This document shows, piece by piece, positions 34,367 to 43,644 of a stretch of DNA of 64,000 nucleotides. A model generated the notes under the pieces. That model was not told the DNA's origin, did no database searches, and was given only the letters and a program-made list of their open reading frames with translations. The translations under genes and the position numbers were made by a program. Positions within the stretch are counted from its first letter, which is position 1. Every line of letters starts with the position of its first letter. The DNA is from RGIG426 sp045639905 (lineage in GTDB: Bacteria > Bacillota > Clostridia > Oscillospirales > Acutalibacteraceae). The DNA lies in NCBI GenBank assembly GCA_045639905.1, contig JAZUDZ010000044.1, positions 62,001 to 126,000 of the forward strand. The letters are read 5' to 3'.

Positions 34367-34570
34367 TTGACAGAAGAACGAATTGCACGCATCAACGAGC
34401 TTGCCAGAAAATCCCGTACAGCAGAAGGTCTGACGGAAGAAGAAAAAAAGGAGCAAGCCGTACTGCGAAGGGAATATATTGATGCTTTTAAAAACTCCTT
34501 AAAAGCACAACTGGACAACACCTATATCGTGGACGAAAAAGGGAATAAACGCCCGCTGAAAAAGAAATGA
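34367..34570 (+). CDS. DUF896 (YnzC-type) small protein
   Basis: A 67-residue basic, helical protein of the DUF896/UPF0291 family. The visible pattern is ERIARINELARKSRTAEGLTEE followed by LRREYIDAFKNSLKAQLDN, which matches the family core. Function is not known; the B. subtilis relative is SOS-linked. The start is TTG 34367, 8 bases after GAGG of a strong GAGGTGAT site and downstream of the promoter; the in-frame ATG 34340 lies in the -10 hexamer. It is the only plus-strand gene in the window and ends at a terminator shared with the convergent zinc-ribbon gene. Confidence 0.85.
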   Translation: MTEERIARINELARKSRTAEGLTEEEKKEQAVLRREYIDAFKNSLKAQLDNTYIVDEKGNKRPLKKK

Positions 34571-34587
34571 AAACGTGATATACAAAG

Positions 34588-34627
34588 AAACCCGCCGAGA
34601 AGGAATTTCATCCTCTTCGGCGGGTTT
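34588..34627. terminator. Bidirectional terminator between DUF896 and zinc-ribbon genes
   Basis: Arms at 34588-34603 and 34610-34627 pair over about 10 bp at the base plus 4 bp at the top with two mismatches; the loop is ATTTCA. GGGTTTT follows on the plus strand and GGGTTTCTTTG on the minus strand, so it can serve both convergent genes. Confidence 0.8.
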
Positions 34628-34655
34628 TCGTATAATTTAACAGACGGACATAGGG

Positions 34656-34952
34656 TTATGCCTCGTCATATTTATGCTTGCAGAATGGGCATTTGGGATA
34701 ATCAAAATCATGCCACTTTCCGCATTCAGGGCACTGTTTTTGCGGCAACTTCTCAGCGTTTCCCTCTTCGTTCGGCATAAAGAACTCAATTTTGCCACAG
34801 TCAGGACACACAAAAATATCCACTTCCATGGCACCTGCAATCAGGTTTGGAAGATCACCGAGAATCCATCCTTGTCGTCCAAGTTGCAGTTTTTCTCTCT
34901 TAACATATTCCATTTTGTGTTTGCACCGCAGACACTGAATTGCTTTTCTCAT
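34656..34952 (-). CDS. Zinc-ribbon protein of unknown function
   Basis: A 98-residue protein with four CxxC pairs: CLRC at residue 7, CPDC near 49, CPEC near 74 and CPFC near 88. They can form two zinc ribbons, one interrupted by a hydrophobic stretch (WILGDLPNLIAGAMEVDIFV). The first ribbon resembles the small clostridial zinc-ribbon proteins with an insert. Function unknown. A GAGGAG site precedes the ATG. It is 24 bases downstream of the large dockerin gene and probably co-transcribed with it. Confidence 0.8.
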   Translation of the reverse strand: MRKAIQCLRCKHKMEYVKREKLQLGRQGWILGDLPNLIAGAMEVDIFVCPDCGKIEFFMPNEEGNAEKLPQKQCPECGKWHDFDYPKCPFCKHKYDEA

Positions 34953-34976
34953 AATGTTTTTCTCCTCGTTTTACAT

Positions 34977-37900
34977 TTACAAAACCGGGACCATATGTGC
35001 CAAATACTTACGAATCAAAAGGACATCTTTCATGTCGACCGACTCGTCTTTATTGGCATCGGCGTTTTTCAAATTCACCAGATCCGTCATATGTGCCAGG
35101 TATTTTCGAATCAGTAAGACATCCTTCATGTCCACGACACCGTCATCACTGGCATCCCCCAGCATAACCGTAACATCATGACTTTCGTCCTCCGAATTGT
35201 CACCGGGCTCGAAAGAGCTTTCCGACGTATCCCCTCCCGGCACCGATGTCGGAGACGTCGGAGATTGTGTTGTGGTGGTGTCCGGGTCGGCCGTACCGGT
35301 TACGGTTGTAACCGTCGCCGTGGTCGTCGGCTCAGTGGCGGTAGTTGTCGTTGTTGTGGTCGTGGTTGTGGTCGTGGTGGTCGGATCGGCCTTTTTCTGA
35401 AGGTCGGCCGTTCCGAGAATCTTTAAGCTGATATCCAAACAATCCCCGTTCCAGATATGAAGCATATAGGTCGTTCCCGGAGTCAAATAAGCCATCAAAA
35501 TCGGACGACCCTCCCCATCTTCATAGAACCTGTTGCTCCACAAAAGTCCGTTTGTATCCGTCAGTTCCAGTGAAACGGAATCGGATGCCGCGCGGAAATA
35601 ATAGGTGGCTCCCCTGGACGGCGTGAACAAAACAGTCGTTTCACTGCAAGCCGGTACCGTTATGTCCGTATACTCGTCTTCCACCAGTGTTTCCGGTGTT
35701 GTAACCGTAACCGTAAAGACAACACTGTTGTGCGATTTTGCTCCGGTAACCATGATACTGCCCGTTCCCTCTTTGAGGCAACGAACCTCGCCGTGTTCCG
35801 AAACGGACAACACACCCGAGTTGTCAACGGTCCAAATATATTCTTCGGCCATGGAAGCAACATTCTCACTCTGCGGATGCAGCGAGAACTCCGCCCCCAG
35901 CGGATACGTTCCGGCTGTTCCTTCTTTTAAGGAGAAGGGTCCGACTTCCGTAGCCTCTTGCAGGACGACATCAAAACCGTCCCCGTTTTCCTCATCGCCA
36001 TAGACGCGATACAGATAGGTTTTTCCTGCTTTTAAAGCATACTCCAAACGGAAGTTTTTCTCATCAGGCAGACAATCCGACTCGATATAATCTATGTCGT
36101 CATCCTCCGATGACAGGTAAGCCTCTGCCTGTTCATTTCCGGAAGAACTGAGCACGTATACACCGTCTTTTTCCGGAACAAAGGTAAAGAAGCACATAGC
36201 GTAGTCATATATCTTGTCTTTTGAAGAAACCGTTTGGGGTTTATTCAGTTCCATCGCCACCGGGTCCAGCACCTGAATGGTCACGGTTTTCGTCAGGCCC
36301 GACCGCGAAACAATCGTCACATCAGCCGTACCGGCTTTTATAAGTTCCACATCATATCCATCATCTATACAAACAACAGACGGGTCAGAAGATTGCAAAT
36401 CATATCCCTCGTAAACCGCGTTGTCCGGAGCGTAATACACGTATGGATCCCATGTCATTCCCACGTATCCAACCATAAAATCAGAGCCGATAACAAGCAC
36501 TTCCTCCGGCTCACACATTTTTTCGAGATGCAAGGTGAAACTGTAATCATCCACCGCGGTATTGGCCGCAACCCAATAGGTATAGGCCTTTCCGGCTTCC
36601 AAATCGGTTTCCAAATCAATATAAGAAGAGAAGCACTCGTCGATTACTTCGCCGTCTTCATTCTTCATATGGGCATAAGCGTCACTGCCCGTAGAGTACA
36701 AAAGATATCTACCCGTTTCCTTCGGAACAAAGCGGAACGCTTTCCACTGTAAGGGGCTAAGTGTTACGGTCGGCGTGTCGCCGACGGCAATTGATTCAAA
36801 ATCCTGCACCGTCACTTCCGCGGAACCAACAAGGCCATCGGCCGTGGTGGCAATAACGGAAGCGGTACCAACGGACACCAGTGTGACGGCACCATCGTCA
36901 TCCACCGTAAGAATCGACTCGTCAGAGGAACTCCATGTAACCTCTTTGACGACACTTGGAAGCGGCAGGAAGTTTACTCCCATCATAAGTTCCTGTGTCG
37001 GATATCCTTCAAAGGAATCGTAGGTTTTAATCTGTAACTCTTTCGCGTCTTCAATTCTTTTTATTTCGGCATAAACGGCCGTGGGAGAATACATATTCAA
37101 TCTAATGAAATAGGTGCTTCCCGCCGTCATTTCCGCATCAATACGGAACTGACTTTCCATATAGAAAGACCTATACTCGACCGACTGCCAGTCTTTGTTT
37201 TCATCATAAACATCCAAATCACAATAGGGAGGCTCGGAACCGACGGAATAGAAGGAATAGATGCCGTCCTCCTCCGGAGTAAACTGGACAAAATAGTAAC
37301 CGTTCTCATCCGGATTGTTCATGGGGAGCAAATTCGGTTTTCCCTCTTCCAGTTCCTGATACCCCGTAACGGTCAAAACCATCATCGCCGTCAGTCCGTT
37401 TTGGGATGTGGCGGTAATCACGGTCGTTCCGCATTTCAGAGGTACAATCCCTCCGTCGGAATTGATATTCGCCACGGACTCGTCGGAAGAACTCCAGGAG
37501 ATTGACTCCGGAATATAATTTTTCGGTTCAAAGGTAACCGAGAACTTATGGTAACTGAATAACGGAAGTTTAAACGACTCCCCTTCCGTAATTGAAATAC
37601 CCGTTGCCGCTCCCAGCTTGTTCGCTTCCAGTGTAAAGGAACCGGCATTCAGGTCATAATCGTACACACTTATATAGTAAGTTCTGTATTCTTGCAGTTC
37701 CTGCTTCAGTTCCACACTGTCTCCGGCGGACAAACTCTTAATGATATATCCGCCGCTGTCATACAAAAACATTTTAGACCATCTGGACATATCAAGGGAG
37801 AACCCGTAATAACCGCTCTCCTCCGGGACAAAAGAAAATAACTTTTTCGGCTTTTCCTTGGTGGTATCAAAGGAAACCGACACTCCTGTTTCCAGTTCAT

Positions 37901-39230
37901 CCGGTTCCAAAACCGTAATGGCAATCGACGATTCCAGACCTTTTTCGGAAGTCACACGCACAACGGTAGAACCCGGTTTCTTTAATGTAACGGTTCCAAA
38001 GGAGTTCACCGTGGCAATGGTCGGGTCGTCGGATTTCCAGGTAACCGACTGCGAAATGGCATTGTTCGGCTGGAAAGTCGCATGAAGGGAAAAGCTGTCA
38101 AACAGGAAACCCGTCCGGCTTTCACCCTCTTGAATGGCAACACCGGTAGCTTCTTCCAATTTGGTTAATAACACATCACATTCTCCGCCTTCATAGGGAG
38201 ATTCCATACCAACCTCTAAATAATAGGTCGTTCCTGCCGTCATTTGATCTGTCAAGAGGAAATTCCGTCCCGTATAATCGGAAGAAAAGTCGAGATAGCT
38301 CCAGTTTTCATCAAAAAGGCAGCCTGCAGGATCGTACTCGTTGCCAAACGATTCAATGCGATACACACCATCTTCTTCCGGTGTGAAAGCAAGAATTGTT
38401 TTACGAAGAGTTGCGTCAACCACCACATGTTTCGTCGTGTCAAGGACAAGTGTTTCCGGTTCCAGAACCTGAACCGCATAGGTGGCCGTAAGTCCACCGG
38501 CGGTCGTCGCCGTTATCGTTGTGGTACCGGGCTGATAGCAAGACAGAAAGCCCTCTTCGTCAATGGTTGCAACGGATTCGTTTCCGGATTGAAATGTCAC
38601 CTCATCGCCGGCATTTTCTGGCTCAAAGGTAACACTCAAATACGCACTACCCCTCATATTAAAGATATGAGAACCTTCAACAAAAGTCACGGACTCAGGT
38701 GCCGGCATGCGTTCTAAATGCAGTTCTGCCATAGCATCACCACTGTAAGATGTGACACTAAATGTATAGGTTTTCCCCTGTTCCAGGAAACAGGACATAC
38801 GGAAATTAAATCCTTCTCCGCTGTCATCGTCCCCGGCCTCCATTATTTCATCATCTTCATTCCAAATTTGACCTGCCACATCATATTCGGACACGGAATA
38901 AAAGACATAGCATGCGGACACATTCGGAATAAACTGCAAAGATACAATTTCCCCATAAGACAGAGAAACTGTCTGCGGCTCATCAACTTTAATCCGTAAA
39001 ATGTCATCATCCTCTTCGGATTCTTCCTCTGTTTCTTGCGAATTCTCCAGACTCTCCTCCGGCAGTTCCAATGAGGTCTCCTCCCCTTCGGCATCCGGCG
39101 CAATCGGAGAAGCCACCGGGGCAGTCTCGTCATTCGAAGATGCGCCCTCCGCTGCGGGAGACATAAACATTACACACAAAACCAAAGTCAAACAAAGTGC
39201 AAGGGCTCGAAGCATTCTTTTGGAACTCAT
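34977..39230 (-). CDS. Secreted dockerin protein with alternating PPC-like and BIG2 Ig-like modules
   Basis: A 1417-residue exported protein. A signal peptide (about 1-30) and an acidic linker (to about 75) precede seven PPC-like beta-sandwich modules that alternate with six BIG2-type Ig-like domains (starting near residues 178, 365, 545, 729, 911 and 1096). Each PPC module has FTPEEDGVY-like and AGTTYYLEV-like turns; each BIG2 ends in a VTWSSSDESVATV-type strand and an ITATS-like one. A Thr-rich linker of about 65 residues (with 14 Thr in a row) follows. The C-terminal 60 residues form a type-I-like dockerin, with two repeats of the DxNxDxxVDMKDVLLIRKYL type, here DASDDGVVDMKD and DANKDESVDMKD. 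A cohesin partner is expected. No catalytic domain is visible, so it is a binding or structural protein. Confidence 0.9.
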   Translation of the reverse strand: MSSKRMLRALALCLTLVLCVMFMSPAAEGASSNDETAPVASPIAPDAEGEETSLELPEESLENSQETEEESEEDDDILRIKVDEPQTVSLSYGEIVSLQFIPNVSACYVFYSVSEYDVAGQIWNEDDEIMEAGDDDSGEGFNFRMSCFLEQGKTYTFSVTSYSGDAMAELHLERMPAPESVTFVEGSHIFNMRGSAYLSVTFEPENAGDEVTFQSGNESVATIDEEGFLSCYQPGTTTITATTAGGLTATYAVQVLEPETLVLDTTKHVVVDATLRKTILAFTPEEDGVYRIESFGNEYDPAGCLFDENWSYLDFSSDYTGRNFLLTDQMTAGTTYYLEVGMESPYEGGECDVLLTKLEEATGVAIQEGESRTGFLFDSFSLHATFQPNNAISQSVTWKSDDPTIATVNSFGTVTLKKPGSTVVRVTSEKGLESSIAITVLEPDELETGVSVSFDTTKEKPKKLFSFVPEESGYYGFSLDMSRWSKMFLYDSGGYIIKSLSAGDSVELKQELQEYRTYYISVYDYDLNAGSFTLEANKLGAATGISITEGESFKLPLFSYHKFSVTFEPKNYIPESISWSSSDESVANINSDGGIVPLKCGTTVITATSQNGLTAMMVLTVTGYQELEEGKPNLLPMNNPDENGYYFVQFTPEEDGIYSFYSVGSEPPYCDLDVYDENKDWQSVEYRSFYMESQFRIDAEMTAGSTYFIRLNMYSPTAVYAEIKRIEDAKELQIKTYDSFEGYPTQELMMGVNFLPLPSVVKEVTWSSSDESILTVDDDGAVTLVSVGTASVIATTADGLVGSAEVTVQDFESIAVGDTPTVTLSPLQWKAFRFVPKETGRYLLYSTGSDAYAHMKNEDGEVIDECFSSYIDLETDLEAGKAYTYWVAANTAVDDYSFTLHLEKMCEPEEVLVIGSDFMVGYVGMTWDPYVYYAPDNAVYEGYDLQSSDPSVVCIDDGYDVELIKAGTADVTIVSRSGLTKTVTIQVLDPVAMELNKPQTVSSKDKIYDYAMCFFTFVPEKDGVYVLSSSGNEQAEAYLSSEDDDIDYIESDCLPDEKNFRLEYALKAGKTYLYRVYGDEENGDGFDVVLQEATEVGPFSLKEGTAGTYPLGAEFSLHPQSENVASMAEEYIWTVDNSGVLSVSEHGEVRCLKEGTGSIMVTGAKSHNSVVFTVTVTTPETLVEDEYTDITVPACSETTVLFTPSRGATYYFRAASDSVSLELTDTNGLLWSNRFYEDGEGRPILMAYLTPGTTYMLHIWNGDCLDISLKILGTADLQKKADPTTTTTTTTTTTTTTATEPTTTATVTTVTGTADPDTTTTQSPTSPTSVPGGDTSESSFEPGDNSEDESHDVTVMLGDASDDGVVDMKDVLLIRKYLAHMTDLVNLKNADANKDESVDMKDVLLIRKYLAHMVPVL
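35340..35381 (-). repeat. Poly-threonine codon tract (14 Thr)
   Basis: Fourteen consecutive Thr codons (ACC, ACG, ACA, ACT mixed) within the linker before the dockerin. The mixture of codons makes it less unstable than a pure repeat, but length variation between strains is likely. Confidence 0.8.
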
Positions 39231-39258
39231 TTGTTTTCACATTCCTTTCCGGCAATTC

Positions 39259-41541
39259 TCACTTCGTGTGAATTGCAATCGCGTCATCCTCAACCGACAA
39301 AATAACCTCTGTCGGCGGAACATCGTAATGATCCACCAAGATGGTTGCCACACGATCCTCCACATTCCGGCGAATGGCGTTACGCAAATCACGAGCGCCG
39401 CGTTGCCCACCATGGGACATCTTGGCAAGCCACTCGCAAACATTACGGTCCCAACGAAGTGCAATCTCGCGCTCCTGTAAAGGAGCAACCATTTCGCCGA
39501 GCATCAAATCGGCAATCTCGGTATAATCTTCCAAACTCAGCGGACGGAAATATACAATTTCGTCCACACGGCTGATAAACTCGGGACGCAGGAAATCCGA
39601 CAAAGCTTTCACCGCTTTATCCTTTGCCCCTTCTTCCTGTGTTTTTCCAAATCCCAAGATATTTTCACGGGTTTGGCTTCCCGCATTGCTGGTCATAACA
39701 ATAACGGTGTTTTCGAAATTAACCACGCATCCGTGGGCATCGGTGACACGGCCTTCATCCAAAATCTGCAAAAGGATATTCAGCACATCCGGATGGGCCT
39801 TTTCGATTTCATCAAACAAAATAACCGAGTAAGGTTTACGACGAACCTTTTCCGTAAGCTGTCCGGCCTCATCGTATCCCACATATCCCGGAGGAGATCC
39901 GATAATACGGGAAACGGCATGTTTCTCCATAAACTCGGACATATCCAAACGAATCAAAGTTTCCGGTGTGTCAAACAACTGCGTCGACAGCACCTTTACC
40001 AGTTCCGTTTTTCCGACACCGGTCGGTCCGACAAAGATAAAGGATGCCGGTCTTCTGCGGGGGTTGATATGCACACGGGTACGGCGAATGGCTGCCGCAA
40101 CGGCGGCGACCGCTTCATCCTGTCCCTTGATTTTCGATTTCAGTTCTTCTTCCAAACGTGCCAGCTTCGGAAGCATATCCTCCTGGATTTTCGATGCCGG
40201 GATACCGGTCCATAGCTCAATTACACGGGCCAAATCCTCTTCCGTCACCGGGGCTTCCGTCGCCGCAGACCGAATGGAATCGGCCTCGGTTTGTGCTTTC
40301 AAAAGTTCTGTACGAAGAGTGGCCAGTTCCTCATAGTTCACTTCTTCGGCTTCCTGGCCTTCTTTTTCTTTCAGTTGCATTTCGGCAATCTGTTTTTGCA
40401 AATCCGCATAAGCATCGGCGGATTTATTCCGAAGTGCCGTTGCCGCACAAGCTTCATCCAAAAGGTCAATGGCCTTATCCGGGAGGAAACGGTCGGAAAT
40501 GTAGCGCTCGGAAAGCACCACCGCCTGGCGGACCAGATTATCCGTCAGTTTTACACCGTGATACTCTTCATAATACTTGCGAATCCCCTGAAGCATTTTC
40601 ACGGTGTCCTCAATGGAAGGCTCTTCCACCGTAACCGGCTGGAAACGACGCTCCAGCGCAGCATCTTTTTCGATGTATTTACGATATTCGCTGAACGTGG
40701 TCGCGCCGATTACCTGAATCTCTCCGCGGGAAAGTGCGGGCTTTAAGATATTGGCCGCAGACATACTGCCCTCGGCATCACCGGTACCGGCCAGGTTATG
40801 AACCTCATCAATAAAGAGAATGATATTGCCCTCGGCCTTTACTTCGTCAATCAGTCCCTTAATGCGGCTTTCAAACTGTCCGCGGAACTGGGTACCGGCC
40901 ACCAAAGCCGTCAAATCCAAAAGGAAAATCTCCTTGTTCTTCAGCCTAGTCGGCACTTCTCCTGCGGCAATACGCAGTGCCAGTCCTTCGGCAATTGCCG
41001 TTTTACCGACGCCGGGCTCACCAATCAGGCAAGGGTTGTTCTTGGTTCTGCGACACAAAATCTGCGTAATACGATAAATCTCGCGGTCACGTCCGATAAT
41101 GGCATCAATTTTCCCGTCTCTGGCCTTCTTGGTCAGGTCCGTACAATACTGATTCAAGCAGCGACGTTTCTTGTCTTTTTTCTTGGTCTCTTTATTATGA
41201 TTTCCGGGGCCGCCGCCCATAATGTTCTGCATAAAAGACGGGAATGTGGCAGCGCCGCCGGGCTGGAAGTTTTCGTCCTCTTCGCCGGGCTCTTCCCCGC
41301 CTTCTTCCGGTTCTTCTCCTTCCAACATCGGACCCATGGCGCTCATCATTTCGTCCATCTGTTCGCCCATCTGTTCCATTTCTTCATCGGAGATCCCGAA
41401 TTTTTTCATCAAATCATTCACCGGTCCGATGTTCAGTTCTTTGGCACACATAAGGCAAAGGCCGTCGTTCACGGTCTTTTCCCCTTCCATGCGCGTGATG
41501 AACACCACCGCGGTTCTTTTCTTACATCTAGAACAAAGCAT
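39259..41541 (-). CDS. clpE: Clp-family AAA+ unfoldase with N-terminal zinc finger (ClpE-like)
   Basis: A 760-residue two-ring HSP100 chaperone. It lacks the ClpC/ClpB N-domain and opens instead with a zinc finger (CSRCKKRT at 3 and CLMC near 29), as in ClpE. An acidic Gly/Glu linker follows to about 120. The first AAA+ module has Walker A GEPGVGKT near 174 and VIFIDEVHNL-type Walker B near 243; the second has GPTGVGKTE near 505 and ILFDEIEKAHPD near 573. A UVR-like stretch lies between them near 415-450. It would feed damaged proteins to ClpP, which is not in the window. It is the last gene of the ruvC operon, three bases from pgsA. The dockerin gene starts only 28 bases later. Confidence 0.9.
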   Translation of the reverse strand: MLCSRCKKRTAVVFITRMEGEKTVNDGLCLMCAKELNIGPVNDLMKKFGISDEEMEQMGEQMDEMMSAMGPMLEGEEPEEGGEEPGEEDENFQPGGAATFPSFMQNIMGGGPGNHNKETKKKDKKRRCLNQYCTDLTKKARDGKIDAIIGRDREIYRITQILCRRTKNNPCLIGEPGVGKTAIAEGLALRIAAGEVPTRLKNKEIFLLDLTALVAGTQFRGQFESRIKGLIDEVKAEGNIILFIDEVHNLAGTGDAEGSMSAANILKPALSRGEIQVIGATTFSEYRKYIEKDAALERRFQPVTVEEPSIEDTVKMLQGIRKYYEEYHGVKLTDNLVRQAVVLSERYISDRFLPDKAIDLLDEACAATALRNKSADAYADLQKQIAEMQLKEKEGQEAEEVNYEELATLRTELLKAQTEADSIRSAATEAPVTEEDLARVIELWTGIPASKIQEDMLPKLARLEEELKSKIKGQDEAVAAVAAAIRRTRVHINPRRRPASFIFVGPTGVGKTELVKVLSTQLFDTPETLIRLDMSEFMEKHAVSRIIGSPPGYVGYDEAGQLTEKVRRKPYSVILFDEIEKAHPDVLNILLQILDEGRVTDAHGCVVNFENTVIVMTSNAGSQTRENILGFGKTQEEGAKDKAVKALSDFLRPEFISRVDEIVYFRPLSLEDYTEIADLMLGEMVAPLQEREIALRWDRNVCEWLAKMSHGGQRGARDLRNAIRRNVEDRVATILVDHYDVPPTEVILSVEDDAIAIHTK

Positions 41542-41543
41542 TT

Positions 41544-42134
41544 TTATTCCTCACTTGTACTTTTCAATAATTCTGTCTCTTCCGGGTCCATCTCTTTGGC
41601 CGTCTGTTTGAAAATTCTGGTGTAATTCACAAACGCAAACACCATCATTCCACCGACAAGCACAATGAGTCCCCAGTGAAGCACGGCCGGCATTTTCGGA
41701 AATGCCACAAACAAAACAACCGCCGTATAAAATGTTACGGTTGACAATTTTCCAAACCATTTTGAACTTCGGATTTTCTGTCCTTTGTTAAGAAGCAGTA
41801 AGCCGCCAATCAGCTGCATTCCCTCTTTGCAAAGGCAGATAACCGTCAGCGGAAGAATCTCCAAATAATGGATGGTCAAGCAAACCAAAACCGTCAGCTG
41901 TGTCAGCTTGTCCGCCAGCGGGTCCAAAATCTTTCCGATATCGGTTATTTGATTGAATTTGCGGGCAATATACCCGTCAACCACGTCGCTGAGTCCGGAG
42001 ACAATCAGCGCTACTAAGAATACATAAATCAAATTCGGATCCCGATTGCTGAGCAAGAAGCTTGCCGCAATCAACGGAACCAGTGCCAAACGAATCACCG
42101 ACAGGATGTTCGGCACATTCCATACCATTTTCAT
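41544..42134 (-). CDS. pgsA: CDP-alcohol phosphatidyltransferase (PgsA-like)
   Basis: A 196-residue integral membrane enzyme with five or six helices. The CDP-alcohol phosphotransferase motif is complete: DGYIARKFNQITDIGKILDP near residue 54, with the conserved Asp, Gly, Ala-Arg, Gly and Asp positions and the last Asp in DPLADK. It probably makes phosphatidylglycerol phosphate from CDP-diacylglycerol and glycerol 3-phosphate; another acceptor such as an inositol or choline group is less likely but not excluded. ATG 42134 is chosen because GAGGTG is about 5-6 bases upstream, four codons shorter than the open frame. It lies between the first cvpA-like gene and clpE. Confidence 0.85.
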   Translation of the reverse strand: MKMVWNVPNILSVIRLALVPLIAASFLLSNRDPNLIYVFLVALIVSGLSDVVDGYIARKFNQITDIGKILDPLADKLTQLTVLVCLTIHYLEILPLTVICLCKEGMQLIGGLLLLNKGQKIRSSKWFGKLSTVTFYTAVVLFVAFPKMPAVLHWGLIVLVGGMMVFAFVNYTRIFKQTAKEMDPEETELLKSTSEE

Positions 42135-42142
42135 ATAACACC

Positions 42143-42889
42143 TCAAAAGCTGGTTTCGGAAGTTTCTTTTTCAGGAAGAACGTTTTTCAGCTGAGAAACG
42201 ATACTGCCCTTTCCACCGAACGTGGATACAATCGTGGTTTTTTGCATATTCTCCGCAGAGAGAAAGCTGTCCTTCGGAACCACGGCCGAAACGGACATCA
42301 TAATCGTGCAGAAAACCCAGGCAATGGCCAGGCCTTCCACAAAACCGACAATCCATCCGAGTATATTGTTCATCTGCTTGAGTACCGGCAACTTCATAGC
42401 CAGGTTCGTCACAGAGACCAATATGAGAAACAAAATTGTCAGTAATATCACCAAGATAATCAAACAAGCCGAACTTAAAACGGATTTTGCCACCGGCGTC
42501 ACAATGGCGGTCATAAGGGAATCGGCTGCCTTGTCGACGGACGTTCCCTCATCAAGATGCAGCACCTCCGACAGAGGCTTTGTATCGTCCCCGCTTATAG
42601 ACTCGTAGGACTGTCGTATGAAGGAAGGCAACGCCTCATATGTGGCATCCACTTTTTCGGCAATTGTTCCCCCGGTTTCGGCAAGCTTGGAGGAAACCAA
42701 ACTTTGCACACCGTCTTTCACACAGGTTTCGTAAATAAAGTCTGAAACCGGTGTGGCCAAAAGAGCCGCTATGACAATGGCGGCCGCTATCGCCACCAGT
42801 CGCATAACCGTTTTGTAAAATCCTCTTTTTCGTCCGAGGAGTGCAACCACAGCAACCAGGGCAATGGCAATAATATCAAAAATAATCAT
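42143..42889 (-). CDS. CvpA-family membrane protein
   Basis: A 248-residue protein with four membrane helices: IFDIIAIALVAVVALLGRKRGFYKTVMRL (first helix, with the typical GRKRGF loop), a second near 32-50, and two after residue 150 (LIILVILLTILFLILVS and IVGFVEGLAIAWVF). A soluble segment of about 80 residues lies between. CvpA proteins are linked to colicin V export and stress in E. coli; in Firmicutes their role is not known. It follows a second CvpA-like gene by three bases. The ribosome site is weak (GGGGTAAC). Confidence 0.82.
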   Translation of the reverse strand: MIIFDIIAIALVAVVALLGRKRGFYKTVMRLVAIAAAIVIAALLATPVSDFIYETCVKDGVQSLVSSKLAETGGTIAEKVDATYEALPSFIRQSYESISGDDTKPLSEVLHLDEGTSVDKAADSLMTAIVTPVAKSVLSSACLIILVILLTILFLILVSVTNLAMKLPVLKQMNNILGWIVGFVEGLAIAWVFCTIMMSVSAVVPKDSFLSAENMQKTTIVSTFGGKGSIVSQLKNVLPEKETSETSF

Positions 42890-42892
42890 ATG

Positions 42893-43633
42893 TTACCCCA
42901 CAAAAAACCGCGCCAGGAAGCGAAGCGGATTAATGAGATTCAAAATCGGATACACGGTTCCTTCCATCAGCATTCCTTTCGAAAGTAAAACGGTCTGTCC
43001 TCCGAGAGCGGGAGCGAGCCAATTCAGGAAAATCCCGAATCCCATAACAACCAAAATGCCGCAAACGGCACCGAGAACGGGCGGGAAGAATCGCCGTACG
43101 CTCTTTTTCGTATATTCCACAGAAGGAAGATTCAGCTCGATCCGTTTTGCAATCAGCAAAAACACAAGGCATAAGGCAACCCATAGAATCGCATAAGACA
43201 AAGCTTTCGAAACGCCGTTCACGGTTTTCGAAGTTACCATCTTTATCACTTCATAACCGGCTTTTTTCGACGTGTACGCTCTGCACACTTCCTTCAGTTC
43301 TGCGTCATAGCTCTTCACCCATTCGGTGAAAGGCTCCGGACAATCGGCCATGATTTTCGTCAAGTCCAGAGCTTCGGCCGTTTTCTTGGCCGTCCCCTGA
43401 TGCTTTCCGGACACCATATCCGCCAGCTCATACGATGCTTTCTTTTCCACCAGCGGCTTCACCAAAAAACCGGAGGTCGGCACCGCCACAAAGGACGTAA
43501 GCATAATGGCAATGGCAGCACTCAGCACCACACAGCCCATTCGAATCAGTACCGCCGAAATAGAACTTCTGTAAAAGCGCACAATCAAAGCGATTACAAT
43601 CAAAACACATAAAACATCTAATACAAAAGACAT
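42893..43633 (-). CDS. CvpA-like membrane protein (second copy)
   Basis: A 246-residue paralog of the next gene with the same layout: two N-terminal helices (SFVLDVLCVLIVIALIVRFYRSS and VLIRMGCVVLSAAIAIMLTS), a soluble stretch with KKASYELADMVSG, and two helices after about 140. The pair probably arose by duplication, though the sequences are now quite different. Function unknown. AAGGAG precedes the ATG. It lies 11 bases after the DUF5711 gene and 3 before the first copy. Confidence 0.78.
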   Translation of the reverse strand: MSFVLDVLCVLIVIALIVRFYRSSISAVLIRMGCVVLSAAIAIMLTSFVAVPTSGFLVKPLVEKKASYELADMVSGKHQGTAKKTAEALDLTKIMADCPEPFTEWVKSYDAELKEVCRAYTSKKAGYEVIKMVTSKTVNGVSKALSYAILWVALCLVFLLIAKRIELNLPSVEYTKKSVRRFFPPVLGAVCGILVVMGFGIFLNWLAPALGGQTVLLSKGMLMEGTVYPILNLINPLRFLARFFVG

Positions 43634-43644
43634 AGGAGATCTCC

